From assembly GCF_947507565.1 (NCBI RefSeq), contig NC_089185.1, positions 2,046,001-2,110,000 on the forward strand: 64,000 bases of DNA, written 5' to 3'. Shown in pieces: positions 20,001 through 31,800 of this stretch. Under the pieces are notes generated by a model. The model saw only the letters and a program-made list of their open reading frames with translations, searched no databases and was not told the DNA's origin. How positions within the stretch are numbered: the stretch's first letter is position 1; each line of letters starts with the position of its first letter. The DNA comes from Oscarella lobularis. Lineage: Eukaryota; Porifera; Homoscleromorpha; Homosclerophorida; Oscarellidae. The position numbers and the translations under genes are program-made.

Positions 20001-21756
20001 ATGAGTTTAGCGTCTATACCTTCGCTCGATTGGAAGGTAGAGCAGCTAAAATCGTTCCTGCGTGATCGCGGAGTTACTTCGTCTGGCTTGAAAGACGATT
20101 TGTTTCGTCGGGTCATCGAAATACACCGCCAAACCGTCATCGACAACGAAATTCGAGAGTCTACGCCTAAGTTTCCTATTTCGGACACGAATTGTTCGTT
20201 CGAAGCTCTGCCTAAGTCTGGATGGGGGAGTACGGGGTTTCCAGAAATTTCACTTCCTGTCGTGAGAAAGTATCTTGATTCTTTGGTACGAAACTTTTAA
20301 TTCAGTATGTATAGTAACTGCCTCTCCGCCTTAGTTCGCTTTTAAGAAGAATTACTCAACTGGTGTCCGATTGTGTCAATGTGGTCAAGTGTACGATATG
20401 AGCGTTTGGACACAGAAAGCGTCAGCGCGCGAGGAGTTTATTGTTAAGTGCAGGTGTCGCCCTACGATGAGAACTAAGCCACCCTTCTACTCACTGTTTG
20501 TGGGCTTGACACATAACGTCGACCTTGAAGAGTGGACTATTGACAAGGGTCTCTGCACTTGTCCTACAGGTCTTTCAAGAAGTTGCGTGCATGTTACTGC
20601 ACTGCTCCTCTCCGTGATTGAGGTCGGCGCAGCTGCGTGCACGTCGTTACCGTGCTTGTGGAAAAGGCCATCGGGTCAAGCGAAAGGCATGACAACCGAG
20701 AAAATGGTTTGGCCTTCTAAGGGAAAAGGCTACTCAAAGTACACTGGCCCTCTTGCGGATCCACGGAGTCTCCTTCAAGCTGTAAACAGCTTACCCGGAG
20801 GAGAAGACTCTTCAGCCGTCGAATATTTTCGTCACTTCCAGAACGACGAGTCGACCAACTCGACAATATCACTGCAGGACCCTATCGATATATTGAGAAG
20901 TTTAGCGGAGAACCAAGGATATGATAGCCTCACAGCAGAAGATGTTGCCACGTCATTGCAACTGAATGAAGTAGAACGAAAGGTGATGGAGCTTTCTACG
21001 CGCGGTCAAAGTCGTAGTACCACATGGCTTCAGGCACGTCAATGGCGAGTGACGTCTTCAAAGTTTGGATGTATTTGTAACAGGCCTAATCGTCGAGGAG
21101 GGTATCCCGCAAGTATGGTAAAGGGAATCTTAGGCAATTACGGAAATGTCCACAGTACTTCTCTGGATTATGGACGAGATACTGAAGGCGTTGCTCGTCT
21201 TGTTTATGAAAGCGTCACTGGCAACATTGTCGAAGAGTGCGGTCTTTTCGTACATCAGACGCACAATTTTTTGGGAGCAAGTCCGGATGGAATAATATCT
21301 AGCGTAATAAATACGATTTGCTGTCTATTCATATACCACAGAATAAATTTTCTTTAGGACGGCTTGCTTGAGATTAAATGTCCGTGCTCAACCAGAGAAG
21401 CTACGCCAGCAGACACTGCGCGAGAAGTGGCGACCTTCTGTTTGAGAGAAGTCGACGACCGAGTGAGTCTAAAACGGAGTCACGATTACTTTTATCAAAT
21501 ACAGGGTCAGCTTATGGTGACACAGCGTAGCTGGTGTGACTTCTTTGTCTACACACGAAAGGGCTATCACCTAGAGAAAATATTTCCTGATAAGACACTT
21601 TTTGAGACAATTCTTGGCACACTGCATGATTTCTTTACTAGTTGTCTTGCCCCTGAGATACTCTCTAGACTTAAAATTAGCATATCAGGAGCAGACGCCA
21701 TTGGTTGCACTGACGTAAGAAGATGGAATTCTTTCACTCGACCAATGGCTCTATAA
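20001..21756 (+). CDS. SAP-SWIM-YqaJ nuclease of the ISL2EU element, three exons
   Basis: Exon 1 (ATG 20001 to about 20285) encodes a SAP-like DNA-binding helix pair (VEQLKSFLRDRGVTSSGLKDDL). Exon 2 has a SWIM zinc finger, CTCPTGLSRSCVHV (CxC...CxH, about 20550-20590), then the YqaJ/lambda-exonuclease domain: TTWLQARQWRVTSSKFG (about 21020), GASPDGI (about 21280). A 55-nt intron (GTAATA...TTTAG, about 21304-21358) leads to exon 3 with LLEIKCP and YFYQIQGQLMVTQRSWCDF. The D and ExK catalytic set of the PD-(D/E)XK fold and the conserved Gln are present, and no stop interrupts the exons. Probably active in processing DNA ends during transposition, by analogy. The final 184 bp overlap the last exon of the transposase in antisense. 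Confidence 0.8.
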
Positions 21757-23324
21757 AATGCACAATCTATATGGCGAAGACAAAAAATGATCTTTTACCG
21801 TTCCACATGAATCCGACAAGCAGCTAAGGCACGACTTTGCAAAGACTCTGCTGAACTCTGCTGACTTTTACCTTTCAGAACAGACGGTATCTCCAAAAAC
21901 GCTCTTTTTCGCGCTAGAAGGTCACGTATGGTAAAGCCACGATCAGCCATGATTCGCTGACCATCTCGTACGCTGTTGAGAATTCCGCTGTGCTCGACTA
22001 CAAAGTGGTCACTGCAGCTTCCAGAAAAGCCTTTTGAGATGAAAACGATGCAACCGGTATTGGGATCCACAGCAATCAGATATTTTACGGTTTGGTGGTG
22101 TTTATATTCTGACCACATTGCTTTCTGGATTGTCAAATTTTTCGGACGCTCTATGAAAATTTCGAAACAATCAATAATAGCAACTGTGTTGGGAAAATGA
22201 TCGTATAGGCCTCCCGTTGGACCCTTCAATGAAGTAGGCCACATTATCAACTGCTCAAGCTGACGTGCTAGAAAGGGAACCCATTTTCCCAGAATCTTTG
22301 ATATTTGGCCCTGGCTTACTCCCCAGCGACAGGCTAAGTCTGAAATAGTCCAAGCCGAAGTCTTATCAAAGTGACGACGACTTTGTCTTTGCAGCTCATA
22401 CTCAAACCAGACAACTCCAACTTGTTAGCAAAGGGCTCAATCCAGTTGTAAAGGGCGTTGAAAATTTCAACAGATGCCATCCCCGTGTGAAATTTAATAT
22501 TTTTCATGACAGCGTCAGTCACAGGGGACCTTTTCTCTTCAGACGAATGCAGCAGTTCCTCTAGCCGATGCTTCTCTTCATGAAGTTTTTCGATTTCAAG
22601 TAAGAGTGAATTTCGACGTCGCCACCATCGTGGAGTCATTTCATCTGAACGAATCGAAGTTCTGTCGTCGTCACTTTCCGATATGATTTCGCCTGGATCA
22701 CAGGTTTGGACGCTGATCTCACTCGTAGAGGTCTTGACGCTTCTCTCACTCAAAGACGTTTCGTTGTCACTTTGTTCAGGCTCGAAAGTTGAGTTCGATT
22801 CGGTGTCTACGTGTCCTAAGCCCGTTTCAACGTCTGCTAAAGAGGTAGCAGTAGCTGCTTCACGTTTTCTCCTTTTATACATTCGCTCAACTCTTGGGAT
22901 ATCAAACGATTTTCGAGGCTTAGAGTAATAGTTACTGCCAGAACCTCTGTTTACAGAGATGGAGGTAAGAAATGATTCTTTTACAGGAAATCGCATCTTA
23001 TCAGTGCGAGCTGGACTAATGTGATCAACAAAGTGAACGTTGCATATGCAATCATCGCGATTTGGGACCCAGTTTGAGGATTTCGATCCGGGTTTGTCAG
23101 CGCGATCCATCAGCTTTAGAACAGCTTGTCGAACGTCGCTCTCCAAACTGTTTAGTGTGCAGAGTGGGGAGGTTGTGGTTGGCAGTGTTTGGGCAGCGCT
23201 GAGACGTAGCCAAACGCGGACAATCGCACAAAAAAACGCCTTCCATTGTTTGTGGACACAAGCCCTTCCGATTTTGGCAACCGGGAACGCAGCATTGGCG
23301 TCCCGAATGCCTAACTTCCGACAT
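21567..23324 (-). CDS. ISL2EU transposase: THAP domain plus IS4/Harbinger-like DDE domain
   Basis: ATG at 23324 starts a THAP domain (CCVPGCQNRKG, QTMEGVF, then after a 59-nt intron NWVPNRD and CICNVHF). A Ser/Asp-rich linker and a coiled region precede a DNA-binding helix pair and WGVSQGQISKILGKW. The DDE core shows TVAIIDCFEIFIERP (first D), LIAVDPNTGCIVFISKGF, GSCSDHFVVEHS and IMADRGFTI (third acidic). VER ends at a GT donor; a 48-nt intron (21751-21798) leads to AIGRVKEFHLL and a stop at 21567, the family's usual C-terminus. One 1-nt shift, between GLFQT and LACRWG near 22335, breaks the frame, so this copy is probably inactive unless the shift is an assembly error. Confidence 0.75.
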
Positions 23325-23449
23325 GTGTAAAGGCCGAAGGCAGAAAACGGCGATAAACGACACGAACGGGCGTATTTGCTTAGAGACGATCACCGTCACG
23401 TGATGCAAAATGTGCGAAGGAGGAGTCAGGAATAAGGTCTATTCGAACG

Positions 23450-24080
23450 AAGCGTATTCGCATACGGAACGTGAGTGGGAGGGACTGGGACACGCTTACA
23501 GTCATACCATGTTCATGCGAACTCTACATAAAGGTATCACGTGACTACGGGAGATGCCTATCCCTTTCTCTTCTATCTATGGTTATACTTACATACTTTG
23601 AACTTTGTCTCCTTCTGCAAAGCTTTTGGAAAGGGAAAGCGGCATATTTTGTGCTATCGCGCAGATCTTTCAAGCAAGCTTTGCGCTGTCTGTTTTTAAC
23701 AGTGGCAATGAACCTTTCTCAATCCGTTTTGTGATTATCCACATCGCGCCAACTCTGATGGCATGGATGATCACTCGGATGCACCTTGGGCCTTTGACCA
23801 TACCTGCATCGTCGAAAGAAGGATTAACTGTTGACGTTAGCCAATCTGTAAATTTGACTATGTTCTCTCCTTCTCTCGCACAAATGCGTTCAACCGCTTT
23901 CCAGTTGGCTTTCTCGTTAAACTGCAAATTCATTTCAGGATACTCTTTTATAGGTTTCGTTATCGTTTTGAAAAAGCGTGCATGCTGTATCCAACCTAGA
24001 CCGTGCGAATGAGCCGGCCGTAGACCATCCACGAATCCCGTGGGCCGAGCTCCGGCTACGCGAGCCGGCGCCTGGCGGTG
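23450..24080. other. No gene recognised
   Basis: A minus-strand frame of 120 residues (24032-23670) and overlapping plus-strand frames are open but match nothing I know. The first 140 bp contain the inverted repeat 23531-23586. Confidence 0.4.
23531..23586 (+). repeat. Inverted-repeat partner of 19141-19196
   Basis: It contains GTGACTACGGGAG and CTTCTATCTATGGT, mirrored at 19141-19196. Origin unknown. Confidence 0.75.
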
Positions 24081-24099
24081 GGCCCACGAGCACCACCGT

Positions 24100-25850
24100 T
24101 GTTCAATAAACTATATTTACCCGGGCCTGGCTCGCATCCTCGCCGCCGCGTTACGCCAATGCGTAAGACACTCTTCTTCACCGTTCGACATCCTCATAGT
24201 TCCGCCCTAGCGTCCGCCCTGAAGGCCTCCTACCAGCGCCCTCGCGCCCGCCACGGTCTCTTCTGGGATCCGCACGTAGCGCATCAAGCAGTTTCTGCGC
24301 AAGCGGACAACGCCTAAATAACCACCGTCGACGCCCCGAGCCTCGCCGCCTTCGTCGCCGCTCCGACCCGCAGGATGTGTCCCCCAAACCACTCCGACTC
24401 CACCCATGCTTTGTCCAGCGCAGGCCGCAAACCGTCCACCAGCTGCCCCCGCGTCAGCGTGCTGCCATTCGGCTACAGAAACAGGGGACCCAGTTGGGGC
24501 CTGTTGCCGCCACGTAGGCTAGGAGCGCGGAAACTGGTCACACACCTCCCGGCGGAGCGCGACACAGAAAGACAAAAGCCCCTCACCTAACTGTTCGGTT
24601 TTTGACATCTTGATTCGCAACCTTACCCATGACAGGTCGGGGAAACGGTCGACGACCAAGTCCTGCACGACAAGAAGCCGTGACGGCGAAAACTCTCGAA
24701 GGGACGGCACCGTGAACTCCCGACCCAGAGGCATCCAGAAAAATCTAAACACTGCTGTCTACAGAAGCCGAGCCTGTGCCTGATTATCAGGCGTTCCCAA
24801 TCCAAACGCGCCGCAGACGCGCTAGCAGAAGAATCGTCAGCGGCAAGCCAGAGACTGCCTGACGCCGCATTGCGTTTGCTTGCACGCGCTGAATGCCACG
24901 CAGCACGCGGTCCAAGAGCGGCGGCCGCGGTTGGAATGGATCTGCCCCTGCCGTGATGTGGAGGCTGCGCACTACGGAGATACTGACGCACGGTCGAAGC
25001 CGCGAAACCGTCCTCCGCCAGCGCCGACGCAGAGGCAGAACGTGTCGAGCGAAGCGGGTACAGGACATCTATTAGGAGTCTCACAGAACGACACTGGCCG
25101 GACGAGTAAGCTCTCGGCGATGCTAGAGCCAGGCCTTTTAGCGTGTAGACGCGACGATCCTCTGCCGGGATGTCCAGCCCTTGTCGCACCCCAAGGAGTG
25201 CGTCGAGCGCGTCGGCCACCCCATCCGGCACGACCCGCATGTCTGTCGCCACCTGCAAAAACGGCAGTCAAGTACAGTCGGCTCCGCGCGACAGCGCGTC
25301 CGCGAAAACATTATCTGCCCCCGCTGTGTTGCGACCTAAAGCAAATATTAAGGGGGCTGCGACAAACTGCAAAGCGCGCAGCAGAGGCAGCAGCCGCCCG
25401 TGCCTACTAGATCCAGAGTTGATCGCCGCAACTACCGTGGTGTTGTCGCACTGGAACAGTCCTAAATCGCCTCGAAACGTGGGGCCCCAGACAACGGCCG
25501 CCACTAGCACCAGATAGAGCTCCTTGGGCGCGATTGGTTGATCCCGCAAAGGCAACGACCAAGGCGACGCAAAACTCTGCTATGGTGAAGAGGAGACGGA
25601 AACGGCGCCGCAGCCCCAACGTCCAGACGCGCCCGATTTCAAGCGCAACAAAGGAGCCCATGAATCGACCACCGACGGAAGCGCGACGCCGTTCCACGAC
25701 GCCGCAAACGCCAACCACAACGCAGTATCCGCTCGCGCGGCCTGGTTTAGTCGCACAAAACGATCGAGCTGCCGCGCCGTATGAGCTAGGTCAAACAGTC
25801 AAAGCACGACCAGACTCGCGTGATGCATCAAGCCCACGAGAGAAAAGAGC
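24100..25850 (-). pseudogene. DIRS-like retrotransposon: RT tail, RNase H and tyrosine recombinase
   Basis: GC-rich minus-strand sequence. Near 25850-25700 a reverse-transcriptase tail reads FVRLNQAARADTALWLAF. RNase H follows (25555-25268): QPIAPKELYLVLVAA, LFQCDNTTVVAAINSG and GADNVFADALSRG. Then a tyrosine-recombinase core-binding domain, LAEDGFAASTVRQYL and SLHITAGADPFQPRPPLLD (about 25060-24900), and the catalytic domain with REFTVPSLREFSPSR (about 24690) and AATKAARLGV near 24340, YVRIPEETVAG near 24240. Order RT-RH-YR is diagnostic for DIRS/Ngaro-type elements. Multiple frameshifts show decay. The 5' part of the RT is missing, where the integrase fragment begins at about 25850. Confidence 0.8.
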
Positions 25851-27015
25851 TCCCCCTTGGTGCATACCTGCCTCCCTCGCCTCTTATTGCGTGGTTGTTC
25901 CATTGCTCAATGAATGAACGCAAAGCGCGGTTGATACGCGGGAGGAATACATGGTGTAGGCAGTACAGGTCATTTTCGTCGAGATGATTAAGTATTTCCT
26001 CTTCAAAAAGCTTAAAGATATTTGAAAATGACGAAATGACAATTCGTTTCACTTTTAACCACAGCCGTTCAATTCGCTGATTATGAACACTCGATCCCAC
26101 TATAACAGAGTGTCTATTTGTTCCACGCAGTGGATGAGACAACATGTATCGAGCGACATCAATATTCTCTCCCCCTCTGTCGCATCGGACACGTGATGGT
26201 ATGCCGTACTGTTGAACAGCGTTGGTAAATCGCATACGCTTTCTGCCACAACGCATTGGGGCCTCACACATTGTACCGACGACGACTTATAGGAACTGCT
26301 CGCCGAATAGCTCTATTCATTGGATCTACTTTTCTGATTGATTGACGAAGTCGAGAGCGTTGTACACGAATGCCACGACTGATCAACGCTCCTCTCACAT
26401 AAACTTCTCCCGAAGCAGGAGCAGCGCTTAGAATGTCGCTCACAGCGTCATCCAATGCCTCGTCATGTATGGCCGAATAGATTGCAGCGTCGATAGGGGA
26501 TGCGTGCTCTTCTCTGCGTCGTAGGAGAGTTCTTGCAGACACACCCAATGATCCGGCAACTCTAGTCCACGTCCCCATCATATCGTGCAATTCCGTAATT
26601 GCATCTGAGCCACCGACGTGCAAATATGGGCGGCCTTCCGTTTGAACGTGTGTGACTGAATGAGAAAATAGACCTGCTGCAGAAGACCTATCTATGGGCT
26701 CATCGTCCATAATCATTTCGACAATGTCTTGACAATTGTCCAAACAGTATTCCACGTCACGTTGCAATAGACGAATAAGTTCCTGGAGTTCCTCGTCCGT
26801 ACACCGAGTTTGTAATGTTTCTGAAAGAGCGTTACTCTCTTACAAGATGAAGAATCCCAGAGTTCTTCACTTCTCCTACCTAGCACGTCATAACCTGACT
26901 TCAGTTTCGTAATAGCAGACGATAAAGCGGTTGGGTGACGGGAACGAATGGCTCTCTCGCCTTCGTGAATAGCGGATGAAGTAGACAACACGTAATCTCC
27001 CAGCGAATCCGTCAA
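25828..27015 (-). pseudogene. rve-type integrase (copy 2), internal deletion
   Basis: The N-terminal part has a resolvase-like helix-turn-helix (WTRVAGSLGVSARTLLRRR, about 26560) and RGIRVQRSRLRQSIRKVDP. The core continues QQYGIPSRVRCDRGGENID (second D, about 26190) and GSSVHNQRIERLWLKVKR (catalytic E, about 26100), ending RALRSFIEQWNNHA. The segment that should carry the first catalytic Asp (WHxDGNHKLIR in copy 1) is deleted between 26264 and 26271. A frameshift lies near 26760. The family is a widespread animal integrase of transposon origin; whether it belongs to the Ginger group cannot be told here. Confidence 0.75.
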
Positions 27016-27145
27016 AGTGTTGTTAAGCGTCTCCGAAACGGATAGTTCGGAGATGATGAAATGGCTATACGTGTCCCGTATACAAGAAAGGCTTAAAGTT
27101 CGCGAAGTTGAAACGAATTGACCAAACGGGTTTTATTGCTTTTTA

Positions 27146-27164
27146 AATTAGGGTTAGGGTTAGC
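27146..27164 (+). repeat. Short interstitial TTAGGG repeat
   Basis: Two and a half TTAGGG units sit between the HECT fragment and integrase copy 2. It is the canonical metazoan telomere motif, but so short that chance is possible. Confidence 0.5.
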
Positions 27165-27227
27165 GCAAAAATAACTTGCAAATAGAATGCTGCGCTAGCC
27201 CTTAAAACAATTATCAGACCAGTAAGA

Positions 27228-27970
27228 TCAGTCAATAATCAGACTAGTAACATCAGTCAGGAACAACATGCGAAGTTTACACGCATTGAAAACCCTGCGC
27301 GTTTCCGATGGCAAAGGCCATTCGTAGTCGTCGACGTGACAACTATTAAAACAAATTCCCAACGAGCAAGTAGAAACGGTCATGAATCCATGTCCTGTAG
27401 TGCTGAGGTGTAAGCTCGGACGAATGTGGAATCCTCCCAGAGGTATCTCTCTGTCGCCTGTCACGAAGGAAAGAACCATTGGCAGAGTGATCGGTTCGTC
27501 ATTGATTTTCACATCTACGTGCAGAGTTGACATAACTTTGTAAACTTTGTGCTAACCATATACCTCCACTTTCAACTTTTTTGATGAAATCTGACCAATT
27601 CAGCCACATCTTCTCCTGTCGATCACGCAGATTTGATCCGACGAAGTCGTAAGCAATCGTAAAAATATCCAACAGGGAATCTGCGGTGAGAGGGACCTTT
27701 GCTGATGAGTGAAGCAGGGTGAAAGCAATTCCGGGATGACTTTGAAGAAAAGGGAACAGCTTGAAGGCTTTCATTCCTTCAGCCATTTGGTCTATTTCAG
27801 CTTTTCTTGATAAAATAACCTAAAAGGAAGTAAGTTTTCAGGAAACATGCTATTTCGTTGCCTACGTGGTTTATGCAAGCAGCCTTCATTAGTTTTACAG
27901 AGTCCTTCACGGTAAAAGCCTGCACTGGTTTCCCGTATCCAAGGTCAAACTGGAATGAAAAGTTGTCTCT
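27228..27970 (-). pseudogene. HECT-type ubiquitin ligase, C-terminal fragment (copy 2)
   Basis: The first exon begins right after a splice acceptor at about 27970 with FDLGYGKPVQAFTVKDSVKL. Then after an intron come QMAEGMKAFKLFPFL, ADSLLDIFTI, ITLPMVLSFVTGD and FMTVSTCSLGICFN, ending at 27228. The TC pair is at the catalytic-cysteine position of HECT C-lobes. The N-terminal part is missing; upstream on this strand lies the truncated integrase copy 1. Best likeness is to the G2E3-like HECT proteins expanded in several animals. Confidence 0.65.
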
Positions 27971-27979
27971 TGTAACACA

Positions 27980-28826
27980 TAATAGGCACTTGCCTTATAA
28001 GTTTATGATTTCCATCAACGTGCCAGAGTGCCTGAGGGCCATACACGGAATACGCTCGACGGATGTGAACTGACGATATCCATCGCAATGCTACCCCTGC
28101 AGGATCGCACCTCTGCATTGCTTGTCGTATTCGATGAAATTGCACTTTTGCTCCTCTTGCTTTTAAGAGCCCGTACATAATCCGGTATCCAACATTAGGA
28201 AAATCCATTTTAATTTCTCTAATAATGTCGTCAAGCTCGCCATCTGTCATATTGCTGTACGTCTCGGAAATTCCAATTTGAGCATCGTGCAGACGTCGCT
28301 GCCCTGTTCGCTTTGATACGCCTAGCATCCCGGCTATTGATTTCGCTGAGAATCCCAACTGGACAAAATATTCTAACTGCTCTTGTGCTATTTCAAAAGA
28401 TGGCCTCCTTCTCTCCCCAGTTTGACGTACGGTTGCCGTAAGTCCGTCGCTGTGACTCTCGTCGTCCACAACGCATTCTAGAGCATGCAATGCGCCTTGA
28501 AGGCATTCTGTAAAGTGGTTATGAGCACCCGGTGCCAGAACGTGTACAGCAGCAACTGCACGCGTCATCAGCTGGTCCAGACGAAAGCGGAATGAGCGTA
28601 TAAGATCGACGTCACACGTTTCCGTCTCAACCATGCGTTCAATGCCGTCGCGAAGAGAGAACAAACACTGCCGAAACCCATTGACTTCCATTTTTGAAGA
28701 ACCCGTATGCAGTTCAGGCAATTCGTCTTTTAATAAGAACAATTCTTCTACCTCAACGCCTAACAGAACTTCAACCAAAACCTTAATTCGAAAACATGAT
28801 TCCTTAGAACAATCCCACTTCCTCAA
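27980..28826 (-). pseudogene. rve-type integrase (copy 1), truncated after the first catalytic Asp
   Basis: ATG at 28826 opens a frame with a long helical N-terminus, the helix-turn-helix LGFSAKSIAGMLGVSKRTG (about 28330), GAKVQFHRIRQAMQRCDP, and ends in ALWHVDGNHKLIR, where the first catalytic Asp of the integrase core sits. It then runs into unrelated sequence and stops at 27945. The last two thirds of the core (RGGEN, NQRIERLW) are missing. It starts only 66 bp after the stop of the HECT gene upstream, on the same strand. Confidence 0.75.
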
Positions 28827-28891
28827 CGCCTTACACTGATACTAATTAAGTACGTCAACAGAATGACTTCTAAATTAAACGTTAGTTGTCT

Positions 28892-31800
28892 TCAAACTTG
28901 ACCGAAGAAACCGTGGCTTTTGAAGCCAAGATCAAGGTTGTCGTACAACTTCGCTTTATCCCCGCCGCAGGCGCACATTGTCGGGATAGTCAACGTGAGA
29001 TTGCACGTCTGCGCTTTTGGGAAAATGGCGCCGTGATCAAAAGCAATTTTGAAGGTGTCATCCAATCCTTCCGGGGGCAAAAATGATGCGCCGGATATGA
29101 AGATGAAAACATCTGTAAGATTGGCACTTCTCTCACCATCTAAAATCGTGTTCATATAAGTACCAACACGTTCACGGAAACATTTGGTACCTTCGCACGA
29201 ACGAAGATATTTCAGAAATTGTACGTACGTACTTCTCTCTCTCTTCCATTTGTCCTCATCTACTGATTTATCGGTGTATGAAACTTTGCCCTCACGAATA
29301 AGCGACATGAATGTCTCTAAAAATCTAGAAACAACAACCGTGGTATTACCGTAGGAGATTGTTAGGGCTTCCTCGTAGCAAAAGAATGGTTTCACGACAC
29401 TAGGGTACGATTGCATGTTGCTCAATACTCCTAGAGTATCAAGCCCAGAGCGGATTTGATCCAAAACGGTTTGGATAGAAGTCAGGCAATAGTGAACGCG
29501 AAGGCACTGCAACAGCTCCGGTTTCCACGAAAGATCAGCTGAGATAAGCGGACGACGAAATCCGGCGTCTGATATAATTTCAATAGGACGATCGCTCATA
29601 ACTGCATCGGTCAAATCATCGTCAGATTCCGCAAATTCAATCTAAAGAAAATACTTTAATTAAACACAAAATATTTTTTTAAAGTTTTTTGTATGTCACC
29701 TTTTGAGCTAAGTCTCTCACTTCTAAATTGGTTATGTCATCAGTTTGCAAATCAACTTTGACAACGTCGCCAATGCAATAATAGCTGTAAACGTATGGAG
29801 CGAAGAAGGAAAATCCAGATCCTCCTTGTATAAAGCTCATTGCGATGAGACGACCAAAAATGAAGTAGCCATTGTTCTACAGATCGAACGTTGTCATTCA
29901 CAACCACTAAATAATTGTAATGTACCATGATTCGCTCTGTATTGAGTATAGGAACTTTTCGCAGAAGATCACCGACGCACCAATTTTTTTGAAATTCTTT
30001 AGCGAGAAGACGCCATAATTCGCGGAGAGGTCCGCCGGTGTCAATCGCCTACTCGAAGACGAAGTCGACCTATACCATAATACATTAATGAAATACATTT
30101 TCAAAGTCAGACGTAAATGAGCGTAAACCTTTATTGGCTGGTTAGGTGAAAACTTCTTTCGACGACAGAAGTCCATGACGTCTTCAATGAGGCACTCTCG
30201 TCGAACGCTTAGAGTAACGGACTCTGATGATAAGTTCTCCTTCAGCAATTTGATAATGCCTTTCAAGCTACTTACATTTTTAGTTATACCATGTTATGCA
30301 GTCATTTCCAACAAAAAAGGTTATACCTGAGGTCGTGCTTTTGATTTGCCTGCGACAACTCCGCGACAGCATATAGAGTGGATAGTTGCTGCAGCCAAGC
30401 AATGTAGAGTTCGCATAGTTTTGGGTAAAATTAGCATCAAACCTCAACGGCTGTGTCGGTGTTTTTGGCAATGACATTTATGAGACTTTTTCCGTTAGGA
30501 AAGACGTCGCTAATTCGCCTCAAGATTGCTCGGAAGATCAATCACTTTCATTGGACGCCGTCCTGCGTTAAGAATTGAAAACTTTTCCGGATTTTCAATG
30601 CTGGGCATTGACGCAATCCAAAACACAACGTCCTAAAAGTAAAATAGGTCTTGATTTCAACAGAGACATTCATCTCTAACTTGAAAAGCACAATAATAAA
30701 AGAACCGTCTGCTTCTCACGGTTGAACAAGGCAAGCGCACTTTCAATATCACGACATCGTAGTCGTCCTTTGGCTCGTCAACGTTGACGAAAAGAGAAGC
30801 TAATGCCTTTTTCGTTTCAGCACATTTCTGCAGAGCGATAAGAGCCGTAAACAAACTGCTTTGTAGTGTTCAGTGGTTTAGCCTTTTGCAATTGAGAACG
30901 TTCACTTGCTTCTCTATCCTACTTACGTGTGAAAACGTTTTTCTGAAACTAAATGTATTCGCTTGTCACCTTTCTTTGGTCTTCTGCCAAAGAGGCTTCG
31001 TACTCCCTGTCTTGCTCTTCGCGAAGGTGTCGCCACTTCAAAACGGAAATCACCAGTGATTTATGGTAATGGGCGTCGTTGCAGGGCTTACTTCATCGAT
31101 GTCGCTTTGAGCATTTTCATTGGTGGATTTCGTCACTGCTGGGTTGGCTGCTTCGCTCTCAGCAGTATTGTCGTCCGATATTTGAGTGAGATCCAAGCAT
31201 GAATTTTCATCAGAAATGCTACAAAGCGTACACATCAAATAATAAAAACATAATGGAGAACTTTTATAAGAATCCTACGGCTGTAGTGGAGATTCAATAT
31301 CATCGGAATCGCTGTTGGAGTAAAAAATAATAAAAATTAAATTAAATTGGATGCAGCTGTTGCTTACTCTTCCGTGACTTTGCATGTCTCTGCGTGCTGC
31401 CGCAGTTTCCCCATAACTTGCTTTTTGCCGCACTTTGAACACGGCTGAGTTATCTTTAACAAATCATGCGTTACCACAAGTACTCTACGCACAAGCATGC
31501 TTTTACCGAGTGCAATTCGCTGATATTTTCCGTTTTGACGAGGGATAATTCTCCGACAATTGGCCGCACGTAACACTTAGCCTGGCCAAACGCTGTTCTT
31601 AACGACGCCACACCAGAGATGTTTCCCACGTCCTCTAAATCCTTTTTCCCAGATCTAGTAGTGCGAAGAAACTCGTAGCCCGTTGCAGTCAGACCCGGGA
31701 AAGCCTCTAAAACAATTTCGTGCATCACCTCTGCCGACGCATCAGAAGGAAACTGAAGACATTTTTCGCCGAGTCCCGACTCTTGCAGCTTCACTTTGTC

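Larger units (their letters stand above)
19909..23441. mobile_element. ISL2EU-type DNA transposon (YqaJ nuclease plus THAP/DDE transposase)
   Basis: A 14-16-bp inverted repeat, AATAGACCTTATTCCT at the left (from 19907) and AGGAATAAGGTCTATT at the right (ending 23443), bounds two convergent genes. The 2-bp duplication is AT or TA; the ends of the repeat make it ambiguous by one or two bases. CACGTGA motifs sit just inside both ends. An exonuclease of the YqaJ type with an IS4/Harbinger-like DDE transposase is the known content of ISL2EU. Confidence 0.8.

Noticed and set aside
24375-25917. Long plus-strand Pro/Arg-rich frames
   Set aside because: These are shadows of the minus-strand DIRS-like RNase H and recombinase in GC-rich DNA.
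27146-27164. Interstitial telomere as a sign of chromosome fusion
   Set aside because: Only two and a half TTAGGG units; too short to support a fusion.
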